Below, one piece after another: positions 1 to 8,937 of a stretch of DNA of 64,000 nt (positions are counted from its first letter, which is position 1; each line of letters starts with the position of its first letter). The translations under genes were made by a program, and so were the position numbers. A model generated the notes under the pieces. It worked only from the letters and a program-made list of their open reading frames with translations. It made no database searches and was not told the DNA's origin. Origin of the DNA: Aphanothece cf. minutissima CCALA 015. Lineage in GTDB: Bacteria; Cyanobacteriota; Cyanobacteriia; PCC-6307; Cyanobiaceae. The DNA lies in assembly GCA_003003925.1 (NCBI GenBank), contig PVWP01000006.1:62001-126000 (forward strand), written 5' to 3'.

Positions 1-1
1 C

Positions 2-1075
2 GAGCTGAGCGCCCATGCCGGCCAGAAGAACCTGCTGCGCGAGGAGGTCACCGAGGACGACATCGCCGAGGTGATCGCCAAGTGGACCGGGATTCCGGTC
101 AGCAAGCTGGTGCAGTCGGAGATGGAGAAACTGCTGCATCTGGAGGACGAGCTGCACACCCGCGTGATCGGCCAGGAGCGGGCCGTGACGGCGGTGGCCG
201 ACGCCATCCAGCGCTCCCGGGCCGGGCTCTCCGACCCCAACCGCCCGATCGCCAGCTTCCTGTTCCTCGGCCCCACCGGTGTGGGCAAGACCGAACTCTC
301 CAAGGCCCTGGCGTCCCAGCTGTTCGACAGCGAGGAGGCGCTGGTGCGCATCGACATGAGCGAATACATGGAGAAGCACGCCGTCAGCCGCCTGATCGGA
401 GCCCCTCCCGGCTATGTGGGATACGAGGAAGGCGGCCAGCTCACCGAAGCGGTGCGGCGGCGGCCCTACGCCGTGATCCTGTTCGACGAGGTGGAGAAGG
501 CCCACCCCGATGTGTTCAACGTGATGCTGCAGATCCTCGATGACGGCCGCGTCACCGATGGCCAGGGCCGCACGGTGGATTTCACCAACACGGTGCTGAT
601 CCTCACCAGCAACATCGGCAGCGCCTCGATCCTCGATCTGGCCGGCGATCCGTCCCGCTACGGCGAGATGGAGAAGCGGGTCAACGAGGCCCTGCGGGGC
701 CACTTCCGGCCGGAGTTCCTCAACCGCCTCGACGAATCGATCATCTTCCGCAGCCTGCGGGAGGAGGAGCTTCGCCAGATCGTGGCGCTGCAGGTGCAGC
801 GCCTGGCCCGACGCCTCGAGGAGCGCAAGCTGGCCCTGCATGTCGATGGCGAGGCCCTCGACTGGCTGGCCGCCGTCGGCTACGACCCGGTGTATGGCGC
901 CCGGCCCCTGAAGCGGGCGATCCAGCGGGAACTGGAGACGCCGATCGCCAAGGCGATCCTGGCGGGCACCTTCCCCGCCGGCAGCACCATCGCGGTGGAT
1001 GTGGAACTGGAGCGGCTGCGCTTCCGCCAGGCCGAGCCGGCCGAGATCCAGCCAGCCGCGCCGGCGATGGTCTGA
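2..1075 (+). CDS. clpB: ATP-dependent chaperone ClpB, C-terminal part (5' truncated by window edge)
   Basis: The reading frame is open from the first bases, so only the last 357 residues are present. The second AAA+ module is complete: Walker A GPTGVGKT, the pore-loop GYVGYEE, Walker [11 protein letters not shown], the LTSNIG sensor and the C-terminal D2 small domain with the [10 protein letters not shown] sensor-2 arginine region. The upstream [11 protein letters not shown] stretch is typical of ClpB/ClpC. The absence of a ClpC-type C-terminal extension favours ClpB, the hexameric disaggregase that works with DnaK. Cyanobacteria often have two ClpB paralogues and the missing N-terminal half prevents deciding which this is. 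Its stop lies 4 bp from the stop of the convergent Coq4-like gene. Confidence 0.93.
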   Translation, partial: ELSAHAGQKNLLREEVTEDDIAEVIAKWTGIPVSKLVQSEMEKLLHLEDELHTRVIGQERAVTAVADAIQRSRAGLSDPNRPIASFLFLGPTGVGKTELSKALASQLFDSEEALVRIDMSEYMEKHAVSRLIGAPPGYVGYEEGGQLTEAVRRRPYAVILFDEVEKAHPDVFNVMLQILDDGRVTDGQGRTVDFTNTVLILTSNIGSASILDLAGDPSRYGEMEKRVNEALRGHFRPEFLNRLDESIIFRSLREEELRQIVALQVQRLARRLEERKLALHVDGEALDWLAAVGYDPVYGARPLKRAIQRELETPIAKAILAGTFPAGSTIAVDVELERLRFRQAEPAEIQPAAPAMV

Positions 1076-1079
1076 GGGC

Positions 1080-1853
1080 TCAGGCTGCCAGGGCTGCCAT
1101 GAGGGAGGGGTTGGCGTACCAGCTGAAAGTCCCCTCCTTCACTGCCACGATGCCCAGTTCCGCCCGCAGTTCCTCCAGGTCCTGGCCCATCCGCTCCTCC
1201 CAGATCACCGGGAAGAGCGGCTGGGCCTCGACGCCGATGTGCAGACCCTTGCTGATCATGCCGAAGGCGTAGCTGGCGGTGCGGGCCTGCTCCGCCGGCG
1301 TCGCCAGTTCATCGATCGGGGTGTCGTTGCGGAACCAGTTGAGCAGCAGGGCCATCAGATCGGTGAAGGCCAGCCCGGGATGGGAGAACTGGGCCACGCT
1401 CATGCTGATGACGCCGAGTTCCCCGAAGGTATCGAGACTGAAGCCGCTGACGATGTGATGGATGTCGTGGGTGGCGTAGACCCGGTAGTTGATGTAATCG
1501 GCGTCGGTTTCCAGATTGGCGTAGAACTCAGGGGCGGGGAAGAAATTGATATCGTACCCCATCGTCTCCAGCACCGTGACGTAGGTGTGGCCCAGGGTTC
1601 CCTTCGGCAGCGCACGCAGGGCGACCGGGTCGTAGGGGCCGCTGAGCCTCCGCTGCTCGATCAGGGCCCTGGAGCCCGGGTCCCGCTGCAGCAACGCCCG
1701 GCACACCTGCATCGGACGGGACTGGCGCAGCCGATGGGAGAGCAGGAAGACGTTGTGGGCCGATGCACCCGCACCGGCGGCCAGATCGGCGAGTTCAAGA
1801 AACGCGTGGATGTTCTCTTCGCTGGCGATCCGATCGAGGTAGCGAAATCCCAT
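1080..1853 (-). CDS. Coq4 family protein
   Basis: This 257-residue protein carries the Coq4 signature HDxxH-x11-E exactly: H129, D130, H133 and E145 in the stretch HDIHHIVSGFSLDTFGELG. In eukaryotes and some bacteria Coq4 binds a metal through this motif and acts in ubiquinone biosynthesis at the C1 position of the ring. Cyanobacteria make plastoquinone instead, so the substrate here is unknown. The N-terminal half (residues 1-110) is mostly helical and has no signal peptide. The start at 1853 is the first ATG of the frame and is followed by a normal coding profile. The gene is convergent with clpB. The next minus-strand gene upstream, the carbinolamine dehydratase, ends 66 bp away. Family assignment is firm; function is inference only. 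Confidence 0.82.
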   Translation of the reverse strand: MGFRYLDRIASEENIHAFLELADLAAGAGASAHNVFLLSHRLRQSRPMQVCRALLQRDPGSRALIEQRRLSGPYDPVALRALPKGTLGHTYVTVLETMGYDINFFPAPEFYANLETDADYINYRVYATHDIHHIVSGFSLDTFGELGVISMSVAQFSHPGLAFTDLMALLLNWFRNDTPIDELATPAEQARTASYAFGMISKGLHIGVEAQPLFPVIWEERMGQDLEELRAELGIVAVKEGTFSWYANPSLMAALAA

Positions 1854-1919
1854 GGAGGCGGCGGAGGCAGCACCCAGGGACGCTAGACACGCCGCCAGGG
1901 CCGGCCCACCCGGCCCGGG

Positions 1920-2207
1920 TCAGCCCACCAACGCATCGATCCGCTGGGCCAGGGCCACATCCAGATCCGACAGCCCGCCGGTGTCGTGGGTGGTGAGGTT
2001 GATCGTCACCCGGTTCCAGACGTTGCACCACTCCGGGTGGTGACCCAGGGATTCGGCCGCCAGAGCCACCCGGGACATGAAGCCGAAGGCGGCGGAAAAA
2101 TCGGCGAAGCGAAGCTCTCGGTGCAACTTGCCTTCCCGCAGCGTCCATTGCGGCAGATCACCGGGCAGGGCGGCGATCTGGGCGGGGGTCAGGGGCTGGG
2201 CGGCCAT
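1920..2207 (-). CDS. phhB: 4a-hydroxytetrahydrobiopterin (pterin-4a-carbinolamine) dehydratase
   Basis: A 95-residue protein of normal family length. The active-site signature is complete: E52, H56, H57, P58, W64, H74 and D83 match the pattern E-x3-HHP-x5-W-x9-H-x8-D. The enzyme dehydrates 4a-hydroxy-tetrahydropterin to quinonoid dihydropterin. Cyanobacterial homologues may serve pterin recycling or a moonlighting role. The frame extends upstream, but the residues before the ATG at 2207 are low-complexity and unlike the family, so this internal start was chosen. It shares the minus-strand run with yjbQ, which ends only 19 bp upstream, so the two are probably co-transcribed. Confidence 0.9.
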   Translation of the reverse strand: MAAQPLTPAQIAALPGDLPQWTLREGKLHRELRFADFSAAFGFMSRVALAAESLGHHPEWCNVWNRVTINLTTHDTGGLSDLDVALAQRIDALVG

Positions 2208-2226
2208 GGGGGTGGAAAGCAGAGGA

Positions 2227-2691
2227 TCATTCGCCCACCAGATGCAGGCTGAGGCTGCGGTGGTGGGGTCGGGCGCGGTGCTCCCACAGATACACCGCCT
2301 GCCAGGTGCCGAGCAGCAACCGGCCGGACTCAAAGGGCAGCACCAGGCTGGTGCAGGTCAGGGCGGTGCGGATGTGGGCGGGCATGTCATCGGGACCTTC
2401 GTCATCGTGCACCCAGGGGCGCCGCTCCCCCTGGCCGCTCAGGGGCCGCACCCCCTCAGGGGGCACAAGGGCCCGCAGAAAGGCGGCCAGATCCACCAGC
2501 ACCCTGGGGTCCGCGTTCTCATTCACCGTCAGCGAGCAAGACGTGTGGAGGCTGGCGAGGGTGGCGGTACCGAGCACCAGGCCGCTGGCGGCGATCAGGC
2601 CGTTGACCGCCCCGGTGATGTCCTCGAAGCCCTCCCCCCGGGTGGCGACCTGAAGACGGCTCAGGCTCTGGCGCAGCATGCCTCTCTCCAC
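2227..2691 (-). CDS. yjbQ: YjbQ family protein (UPF0047)
   Basis: A 154-residue protein covering the whole UPF0047/YjbQ fold. Recognisable elements are the [13 protein letters not shown] segment, the HDDEG...MPAHIRTAL block with its conserved histidines and the C-terminal [14 protein letters not shown] motif. Homologues have weak thiamine-phosphate synthase activity when overexpressed, and the physiological role is not settled. A second possible start (MLRQSLSR) lies at 2679 and fits family length slightly better. The gene lies between the desaturase and the carbinolamine dehydratase on the same strand, 46 bp downstream of the former. Confidence 0.85.
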   Translation of the reverse strand: MERGMLRQSLSRLQVATRGEGFEDITGAVNGLIAASGLVLGTATLASLHTSCSLTVNENADPRVLVDLAAFLRALVPPEGVRPLSGQGERRPWVHDDEGPDDMPAHIRTALTCTSLVLPFESGRLLLGTWQAVYLWEHRARPHHRSLSLHLVGE

Positions 2692-2737
2692 CCCGATCCG
2701 GTTCGTTGGCCCCCCTCCCTAGCCAGGGAACGGGCGG

Positions 2738-3967
2738 TCAGGCCGCAGCAGGAGCCCCCGGCGCAGTGGCCAGCGCCTCAATGGTGGTCAGACGGCAGGC
2801 CTGGGGGTCCCAGAGGATGTAGCTGAAACAGCCGGGGATGTCGGCCAGGGACAGGCGCCGCACGCCCTGCAGCAGGTGGGCGTTGCGCGCCTGGCAGGCC
2901 CGCAGCCGGTAGTTGGGGATCTTCGAGGAGAGGTGGTGGATGGCGTGGCAGCCGATGTCGGCGGAGAACCAGTTGAGGAGGGGCGGCAGCTCCAGGTCGC
3001 TGGTGCCCTCCAGCACCCCCGTCATCTCGCTCCAGCCGGCAGTGGCATGGGCATAGGAGCCGGGGAAGTTGTGCTGCACGAAGAAAATGCAGATGAAGAT
3101 CGCCGCCGCACAGGCCATGACCGGGGCATAGAGCGACCAGAAGACGCCGGCGCCGAGCCAGTGGGCCATCAGCCACCAGGAGCCGATCACGGCGATGTTG
3201 TTCGCCAGCAGGTGGCGGAATTCCCCCTGGGTGTACCAGTGCCGGGAGCGGTAGCTGGTGAAAATCTGGCCCAGGCCCATCCGCTGCGGAGCGCGCAGGC
3301 AGGCCGCCAGATGGGGGAAGAATCCCCCCAGCCCCAGCAGCAGAGCCAGGCGGGGCTTGATCACGAGATAGAAGAAACCGCCGGGGAACAGCATCAGCGG
3401 GTGGCGCAGCCAGCGGTAGACCCGCTTCTGACCCGGCGGAAGGGCCGCGAAGGCACCGGTGGTGACCAGGGCCGAGGGGCCCTGATACTTCTCCCAGTCA
3501 CCGTTGTGGCGGTGGTGGTAGGCATGGCCCCGCGACCAGGGGTACTGGGGAATGGCGCTCAGCACACCGAGCAGGAAGCCGAACACCTGGTTGGCCCGCC
3601 GGTGGCGGAACAGGGAGTCGTGACCGCAGTCATGCATCAGGGAGAAGCAGCGGGCCAGCAGCAGCACCATCAGCCCCAGGGTGGGAATCAGCAGCAGGGG
3701 CGCGTGCTGACGGCTCCAGTCGGCGACCCACCAGAGGGCGGCATAGGGGAGGACGGTGTTGGCGATCTGCCAGGAAGCCCGAAGATCCGAACTGTCCATG
3801 AACGGCTTCAGTTCGAAATCACCCCGCATGGGCTGACGAACCGGTGGCCCCTCAGGTGCGCTCGGGGCTGCGTTCTCCTCCATCCCGGCGTCCGTCGCCG
3901 GCGGGGTGGCGTTCGGGACCGCCGGAAAGCTCTCGGGCAGGGTGGAGGTGGAAAAACCCTGCGACAA
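2738..3967 (-). CDS. membrane fatty acid desaturase
   Basis: A 409-residue integral membrane di-iron desaturase. The three histidine clusters are visible: HDCGH (H112, H116), HAYHH (H148, H151, H152) and a C-terminal HAIHH just before LSSKIPNYRL. Hydrophobic segments flank them (about residues 70-108, 128-142 and a pair near 250-290). The architecture is that of acyl-lipid desaturases that insert double bases into membrane-lipid fatty acids using ferredoxin. The C-terminal SKIPNYRL segment recalls the delta-12/omega-6 type, but regiospecificity cannot be read from sequence alone. The first 45 residues are Pro/Ala/Glu-rich and may be partly untranslated; M47 (3829) is an alternative start. A 97-bp spacer separates it from the divergent CrtISO-like gene. 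Confidence 0.88.
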   Translation of the reverse strand: MSQGFSTSTLPESFPAVPNATPPATDAGMEENAAPSAPEGPPVRQPMRGDFELKPFMDSSDLRASWQIANTVLPYAALWWVADWSRQHAPLLLIPTLGLMVLLLARCFSLMHDCGHDSLFRHRRANQVFGFLLGVLSAIPQYPWSRGHAYHHRHNGDWEKYQGPSALVTTGAFAALPPGQKRVYRWLRHPLMLFPGGFFYLVIKPRLALLLGLGGFFPHLAACLRAPQRMGLGQIFTSYRSRHWYTQGEFRHLLANNIAVIGSWWLMAHWLGAGVFWSLYAPVMACAAAIFICIFFVQHNFPGSYAHATAGWSEMTGVLEGTSDLELPPLLNWFSADIGCHAIHHLSSKIPNYRLRACQARNAHLLQGVRRLSLADIPGCFSYILWDPQACRLTTIEALATAPGAPAAA

Positions 3968-4024
3968 TGCAAAACCTTGGATCTCTCGAAAAATCCTAGT
4001 CAGAGATCGGCAGCACCGATTGGC

Positions 4025-4052
4025 TTCAATCCGAAGGGAATCTGAATAGAAT
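4025..4052 (+). promoter_or_regulatory. possible sigma-70-type promoter of the CrtISO-like gene
   Basis: TTCAAT (4025-4030) and TAGAAT (4047-4052) are separated by 16 bp in the AT-richer intergenic region just ahead of the ATG at 4065. Transcription would begin only a few bases before the start codon, so the message would be nearly leaderless. This is pattern matching only. Confidence 0.3.
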
Positions 4053-4064
4053 CACATCCACAGC

Positions 4065-5636
4065 ATGGTTGCGGCGCGGCCCCGGGGGCCTTCCAAGGTG
4101 GATCTGATCGTTGTGGGCAGCGGTCTGGGCGGCCTCTGCGCCGGGGCCATCGCCGCCCGTCACGGGCTGGAGGTGCTGGTGCTCGAAGCCCACACCACCC
4201 CCGGTGGCGCGGCCCACGGGTTCCGGCGCGGTCCCTTTCACTTCGAATCCGGCCCATCGCTCTGGAGCGGCCTGGGCCAGTGGCCCAGCACCAATCCCCT
4301 GGCCCAGGTGCTGCGGGCAGTGGGGGAATCCCTGCCCGTGGCCACCTACCGCGACTGGGGGCTGCTGCTGCCCGAGGGGTCCCTGCGGGTGGGGGTGGGC
4401 CAGGCCCCCTTTCTGGCCCTGCTGCGGGATCTCCGCGGCCCGGCGGTGGCGGCCGAGTGGGACCGCTTCCTCACGGCCCTGCGGCCCAGCTGCGAGGCGG
4501 CCCGCTCCCTGCCGCTGCTGGCCCTGCGGCCCGGGGCGGGTCTGGCCACCACCCTCGGCGGCGGCAACGCCCTGCGCCTGCTGGGCCAGGCCGGCCGGCT
4601 GGCGGCCCTGGGCGGCGCCTTCGGGCCGATCGCCCGTCGCCACCTCAGCGATCCGTTCCTGCTGCACTGGGTCGACCTGCTCTGCTTCCTGATCTCCGGG
4701 TTGCCCATGGACCAGACCAGCGCCGCCGCCATGGCGACCCTGTTCGGGGAGTGGTTCGAGCCGGAGGCCTGCCTCGACTGCCCCATCGGCGGCAGCGCGG
4801 CCGTGGCGGCGGCCCTGGTGCGCGGAATGGAGCGCCATGGCGGCCGGCTGCGCACGGGCGCGGCGGTGGAGGAGATCCTGGTGGAGCAGGGCCGGGCGGT
4901 GGGCGTCCGCCTCGCCAACGGGGAGCGCCTGGAGGCGGGCCTGGGGGTGATCGCCAACACCAGCCCCTGGGACCTGCTCGCCCTGCTGCCCGAGGCAGCG
5001 GTGCCGTCCCGCTGGCGGCGTCACCAGGCGGCCACGCCGGCCTGCGCCGGCTTCCTGCACTGGCACCTGGCCCTGCGGGGGGACGACCTCGACCACCTGC
5101 CCATCCACCACGTCTGGGTGGGCGACTGGCAACGGGGCATCGGCGCCGAACGCAACATGGTGGTGCTCTCGATGCCTTCCCTTCTCGACCCGTCCTGCGC
5201 GCCGCCGGGCCATCAGGTACTGCACGGCTACACCCCGGCCAACGAACCCTGGGAGCTGTGGCAGGGGCTGGAGCGGGGCAGCGCCGCCTACGAGGCCCTC
5301 AAGCGGGAACGCTGCGCCGTCTTCGGCGAGGCGCTCGAGCGGGTGCTGCCCGACTGGCGGGAGCGGGCGGTGCTGGAACTGCAGGGCACCCCCCTCACCC
5401 ACCGCCACTACCTGCGCATCCACCAGGGCAGCTACGGCCCGGCCTGGCCCGCCAACGCCGGACCCTTCCCCGGCGGGTCCACCCCGGTCGAAGGGCTGGT
5501 GCTCTGCGGGGCGGGCGTGTTCCCTGGCATCGGCGTGCCGCCGGTGGCGGTGAGCGGGGCCATGGCGGCCCACCGCTTCGTCGGGGCGCGCCAGCAGCGC
5601 CAACTGCTGGAGGAGATGGGCCTCACGCCCGCCTAG
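4065..5636 (+). CDS. carotene isomerase/phytoene desaturase-like FAD oxidoreductase
   Basis: A 523-residue flavoprotein. Residues 13-40 form the FAD-binding Rossmann unit (VVGSGLGGLCAGAIAARHG followed by VLVLEAH), then the second conserved block TPGGAAHGF and a C-terminal GAGVFPGIGVPPVAVSGA loop that closes the FAD site. This is the phytoene desaturase/CrtISO/amine oxidase superfamily. The GGAAHGFRR and LCGAGVFPGIGVPPVA elements resemble CrtISO-like proteins of cyanobacteria and plants. Substrate is not determined by sequence. The gene has its own upstream region and is divergent from the desaturase. Its last 4 bp overlap the 3' end of the convergent DUF2721 gene. Confidence 0.82.
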   Translation: MVAARPRGPSKVDLIVVGSGLGGLCAGAIAARHGLEVLVLEAHTTPGGAAHGFRRGPFHFESGPSLWSGLGQWPSTNPLAQVLRAVGESLPVATYRDWGLLLPEGSLRVGVGQAPFLALLRDLRGPAVAAEWDRFLTALRPSCEAARSLPLLALRPGAGLATTLGGGNALRLLGQAGRLAALGGAFGPIARRHLSDPFLLHWVDLLCFLISGLPMDQTSAAAMATLFGEWFEPEACLDCPIGGSAAVAAALVRGMERHGGRLRTGAAVEEILVEQGRAVGVRLANGERLEAGLGVIANTSPWDLLALLPEAAVPSRWRRHQAATPACAGFLHWHLALRGDDLDHLPIHHVWVGDWQRGIGAERNMVVLSMPSLLDPSCAPPGHQVLHGYTPANEPWELWQGLERGSAAYEALKRERCAVFGEALERVLPDWRERAVLELQGTPLTHRHYLRIHQGSYGPAWPANAGPFPGGSTPVEGLVLCGAGVFPGIGVPPVAVSGAMAAHRFVGARQQRQLLEEMGLTPA

Positions 5637-6094
5637 AAGCGCCGCAGGGCCAGGCTGCCCAGCTGCACCTCACGCAGCAGCAGCACCACCGCCGTCATCA
5701 GCGAACCCATCGCCAGCACGAACAGCACGGCGACCAGGGGCGTCACGTCCATGGTGGCCAGGGTGCTGACGAACAGCACCACCACCACGGTGGCCACCAG
5801 CAGGAAGCTGGTGGTGGCGCAGGCGAAGGCCCTGGAGGCCATGAACATCCGCCGGCGGTGGAGCATCAGCTCCTCCTGAAGCTCCCGCTCCTGGGCCACC
5901 GTGGCGGCTCCGGTCCGCTCCTTGAGCAGCCGGGCCCGATCGACGATGCGGGCCAGACGGGTGGTGATCACCCCGAGCAGACCGCTGATGCCGGCCAGGA
6001 GGAACACCGGCGTGACCGCCAGGCGGATGGTCTCCGGCAACGGCCCGGCCGGATGGGGCGCCACCAGCAGGATGAGGGCCAAGGATCCGGGCAT
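5633..6094 (-). CDS. DUF2721 membrane protein
   Basis: A 153-residue protein with three predicted membrane helices: about residues 20-45 (VTPVFLLAGISGLLGVITTRLARIVDR overlaps its end), 90-112 and 118-140. A charged cytoplasmic segment with the RIVDRARLL element and a basic patch LMLHRRRMF lies between helices one and two. This arrangement matches the DUF2721 family, which is conserved in cyanobacteria but has no known function. The ATG at 6094 was preferred over the adjacent in-frame GTG at 6097. It ends tail-to-tail with the CrtISO-like gene with a 4-bp overlap. Confidence 0.8.
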   Translation of the reverse strand: MPGSLALILLVAPHPAGPLPETIRLAVTPVFLLAGISGLLGVITTRLARIVDRARLLKERTGAATVAQERELQEELMLHRRRMFMASRAFACATTSFLLVATVVVVLFVSTLATMDVTPLVAVLFVLAMGSLMTAVVLLLREVQLGSLALRRF

Positions 6095-6154
6095 CACACG
6101 GTCGAATCTAGGGCGACGGCCCCTGCCAGCCTGGTGGGACGTTCACCGCCCGCC

Positions 6155-6577
6155 ATGACCACGATCACCTGCCGCTACGAGGGAGCCCTGCGCTGCGCGG
6201 CGGAGCATGTCCCGTCGGGGTCGCGGCTGATCACCGATGCCCCCGTGGACAACCAGGGCAAGGGGGAGGCGTTCTCCCCCACCGATCTGGTGGCGACGGC
6301 CCTGGCCACCTGCCTGCTCACGGTGATGGGCATCGTGGCCGAACGCCATGGGATTCCCCTTGAGGGCGCCCGCGTGCGCGTGGAGAAGGGCATGAGCCGC
6401 AGCGGCGAGCGCCGCATCGCCCTGCTGGAGGCCTGGATCGATCTGCCCGACGGCCTTGGGGCCGACCAGCGCGACCTGCTGATCAGCGCCGGCGAGCGCT
6501 GCCCCGTGAAGGTCAGTCTGGAAGGCTGTGTGCCGATGCGTCTCCACTGGACTCCGGTGGCGGCGGACGCAGGGTGA
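6155..6577 (+). CDS. OsmC family peroxiredoxin-like protein
   Basis: A 140-residue protein of full OsmC/YhfA length. The two catalytic-type cysteines are C53 (in ALATCLLTVMG) and C116 (in GERCPVK), placed as in thiol peroxidases that reduce organic hydroperoxides. The segment FSPTDLVATALATC is the family hallmark. The frame is open far upstream through the out-of-frame CrtISO-like gene, but the ATG at 6155 gives the normal N-terminus MTTITCRYEG. Its last 65 bp overlap the 3' end of the convergent hypothetical gene on the minus strand. Confidence 0.9.
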   Translation: MTTITCRYEGALRCAAEHVPSGSRLITDAPVDNQGKGEAFSPTDLVATALATCLLTVMGIVAERHGIPLEGARVRVEKGMSRSGERRIALLEAWIDLPDGLGADQRDLLISAGERCPVKVSLEGCVPMRLHWTPVAADAG

Positions 6578-7223
6578 CGCCGACCTCCAGCTGCTCGATG
6601 GGGGCGGCGGGATCCTCCGGGACCAGGAGCACCATGGTGCTGGCGGAGGGCCGGGTGCCGGGCTGCTCCTGGAGGATGTCCAGGGCCACCATGGTCTTGC
6701 GCCACTGCAGGATCTTGCCCTCCAGCAGGGCCACGAAGTCGTCGCAGCTCCAGCGGGCCCCCTCGCCGCGGCAGGGGTAGCGCTCGAGCACGTCCAGGAT
6801 CTCCATCTCCTGCAGGGGCGGGGTTTCGGTCGGATCCCACACCAGCAGGTCATTGCCGTCGAGGGCATTGGCCTCCAACAGGCTGGCCTCACTGGCCAGC
6901 AGACTGTCGAGGGCCATTTCGTCGTCGTCGCGCTCGATGGCGGTGAGCAGGGCCTCCAGCACCAGCTGGGTGTCGTCATCGAGCTGGTCGCAGTGGACCG
7001 TCAGCAGGCCCGTCACCGCCAGTTCGATCTCCTCCAGCGGCAGCACCCTGGCCAGGGCGTGCAGGATCGCACTGAGCACATCGCCGGATCCGGTGCCGGC
7101 GGGCTGCCCCTCCAGGGCCAGGTCGGGGTCTGCCATGAACCGTTCGATGGCCGCGAGCACCAGGGCCTGCTCCGGGGAGGGGGGATGCATCGATCCGGCG
7201 CCGGAAGGGTCGACCTCCACCAT
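6513..7223 (-). CDS. conserved hypothetical acidic protein
   Basis: I do not recognise the family. The 236-residue protein is acidic and largely helical up to about residue 150, with many leucines and Asp/Glu clusters such as DQLDDDTQL and ERDDDEMALDSL. It then has a mixed alpha/beta C-terminal part (residues 155-225) containing WSCDDFVALLEGKILQWRKT. No signal peptide or membrane helix is visible. Third-position GC and amino-acid use support coding. Starts at 7268, 7223 and 7190 are all possible with no clear ribosome-binding site; 7223 is a compromise. The 3' end overlaps osmC by 65 bp on the other strand. It is divergent from the M32 peptidase gene. Confidence 0.7.
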   Translation of the reverse strand: MVEVDPSGAGSMHPPSPEQALVLAAIERFMADPDLALEGQPAGTGSGDVLSAILHALARVLPLEEIELAVTGLLTVHCDQLDDDTQLVLEALLTAIERDDDEMALDSLLASEASLLEANALDGNDLLVWDPTETPPLQEMEILDVLERYPCRGEGARWSCDDFVALLEGKILQWRKTMVALDILQEQPGTRPSASTMVLLVPEDPAAPIEQLEVGVTLRPPPPESSGDASAHSLPD

Positions 7224-7315
7224 GGCGCCGCCGGCGGCCGGCCGGGACAGCCGTGGTGCGATCCGCATCGGGGCCGCGGTGGGGGCAGCATGGCGGCACC
7301 GGCTCCACCGATCCC

Positions 7316-8842
7316 ATGTCTGCAGCGGCTCCGGCCCTCGACCAGCTCCAGCGGCACCTGCACACGACCCGCCTGCTGGGCTCGATCAGCAGCACCCTTT
7401 ACTACGACCAGAACACGGTGATGCCCGCCGCCGGGGCCCCCTGGCGCGGCGAGCAGCTGGCCCTGCTGGCCGCCCAGCTGCACGAGCGCCAGAGCAGTGA
7501 CGCCTACGCCGATCTGGTGGCCGCCGCTGAAGCCGAGCTCGATGGCACCGCCCCGCCCCAGCGGCGCCGCAACCTGCAGCTGCTGCGGCTGGAGCTGAAC
7601 CGGCAGCGCTGCCTCGATCCAGCCCTGGTCACCGCCCTGGCCCGGGCCCAGTCCCACGGCAACGCCGTCTGGCAGGAGGCGAGGGCGGCCAACGCCTTCA
7701 CCAGCTTCGCCCCGGCGCTGCGGGAGCTGATCCGGCTTCGCCGCGAGCAGGCCGGCCAGCTGGCGGACGCCGAACCCGTGGCCCGCAGCCCCTGGGAGAT
7801 CCTGGCCCAGCCGTTCGAACCCGACATCAGCAAGGCCAGGCTGACGGAGCTGTTCGCCCCCCTGGCGGCGGAACTGCCCGGGCTGCTGGAGTCGGTGGCG
7901 GCCGCGCCCGCCACGGCCCCGGCGGAGCCCCATGCGGTGCCGGAGCCCCTGCAGGAGCAGCTGTGCAGTGAACTGCTGGACAGCTGGGGCTACGACGCGG
8001 CCCGCTGTCAGCGGTCCCGATCCGCCCACCCCTTCTCCTGCACGGTGGGGCCCCAGGACTTCCGCATCACGACCCGGGTGGTGGAGGGCCAACCCTTCTC
8101 GGCCTTCCTGGCCACCGCCCATGAATGGGGCCACTCTCTCTACGAGCAGGGCCTGCCCCGCGGCGACGACCACTACTTCCCCTGGCCCCTGGGGGAGGCC
8201 ACCTCGATGGGGGTGCACGAATCCCAGTCCCTGTTCTGGGAATGCCGGGTGGCCCGCAGCCGGGCCTTCGCCGAGCGCTGGCATCCCCGCTTCCAGCGGG
8301 GCCTGGGGTCCGACCCGTGGGGCGGCGCCTTCGGTTTCTGGCGGGCCCTCAATCCCCTGCGACCGGGCCTGATCCGGGTGGAGGCCGATGAGTTGAGTTA
8401 CAGCCTCCACATCGTCATGCGCTTTGAGCTGGAGCTGGCCCTGCTGGAGCAGGGGATGCCGGTGGAGGAGCTTCCCGACGCCTGGAACCGGCGCATCAAG
8501 GAGCTGCTGGGGCTGCAGCCGGCCACGGACGCCGAGGGCTGCCTCCAGGACATCCACTGGGCGGAGGGGCTGTTCGGCTACTTCCCCTCCTACGCCCTCG
8601 GCCACCTGATCAGCGCCCAGATCTCGGAGGCCCTGGAAAGGGAGATCGGCTCCATCGAGACGCTGATCGGTGCGGGGGAGACGGCCGCCCTGCAGGGCTG
8701 GCTCGCCAGCCACATCTGGCCCCATGGTCGCTCGCTGAACGCCGAGGAACTGGTCGAGCGGGTCACGGGCCGGCCCCTGGGCGCCCGGCCCTTCCTCTCC
8801 TACCTGCGCGCCAAGGTCGGCCAGCTGACCGGGGCGGGCTGA
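7316..8842 (+). CDS. M32 family metallocarboxypeptidase (carboxypeptidase Taq type)
   Basis: A 508-residue protein, the usual length of M32 carboxypeptidases. The zinc motif HEWGH is at residues 269-273, followed by MGVHESQSLFWE which supplies the third ligand and the family HES(Q/R)S motif. The family trims C-terminal residues from peptides with broad specificity in the cytoplasm. The ATG at 7316 gives MSAAAPALDQL and the family-like N-terminal helix with YYDQNTVMPAAG. The longer frame upstream is not family-like. It is followed by ppa after 95 bp. Confidence 0.92.
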   Translation: MSAAAPALDQLQRHLHTTRLLGSISSTLYYDQNTVMPAAGAPWRGEQLALLAAQLHERQSSDAYADLVAAAEAELDGTAPPQRRRNLQLLRLELNRQRCLDPALVTALARAQSHGNAVWQEARAANAFTSFAPALRELIRLRREQAGQLADAEPVARSPWEILAQPFEPDISKARLTELFAPLAAELPGLLESVAAAPATAPAEPHAVPEPLQEQLCSELLDSWGYDAARCQRSRSAHPFSCTVGPQDFRITTRVVEGQPFSAFLATAHEWGHSLYEQGLPRGDDHYFPWPLGEATSMGVHESQSLFWECRVARSRAFAERWHPRFQRGLGSDPWGGAFGFWRALNPLRPGLIRVEADELSYSLHIVMRFELELALLEQGMPVEELPDAWNRRIKELLGLQPATDAEGCLQDIHWAEGLFGYFPSYALGHLISAQISEALEREIGSIETLIGAGETAALQGWLASHIWPHGRSLNAEELVERVTGRPLGARPFLSYLRAKVGQLTGAG

Positions 8843-8908
8843 GCAGGGCGGGTTGAGTGGGGCAAGGTGACCGGGGCGGTCAGGACAGGCCTTCCGGGGC
8901 CCGATGCC

Positions 8909-8914
8909 TAAGAT
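8909..8914 (+). promoter_or_regulatory. possible -10 element of ppa
   Basis: TAAGAT preceded by CC stands 23 bp before the ppa start codon. Similar CTAAnnT elements lie close upstream of several other genes in this window. No convincing -35 hexamer is visible. Confidence 0.28.
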
Positions 8915-8937
8915 GCCGCCGCAGAAAAGCACCCACC

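Noticed and set aside
4280..6577. 765-codon frame spanning the CrtISO-like gene into osmC
   Set aside because: Only the last 140 codons (from 6155) have family motifs. The rest is a Gly/Pro/Arg-rich shadow.
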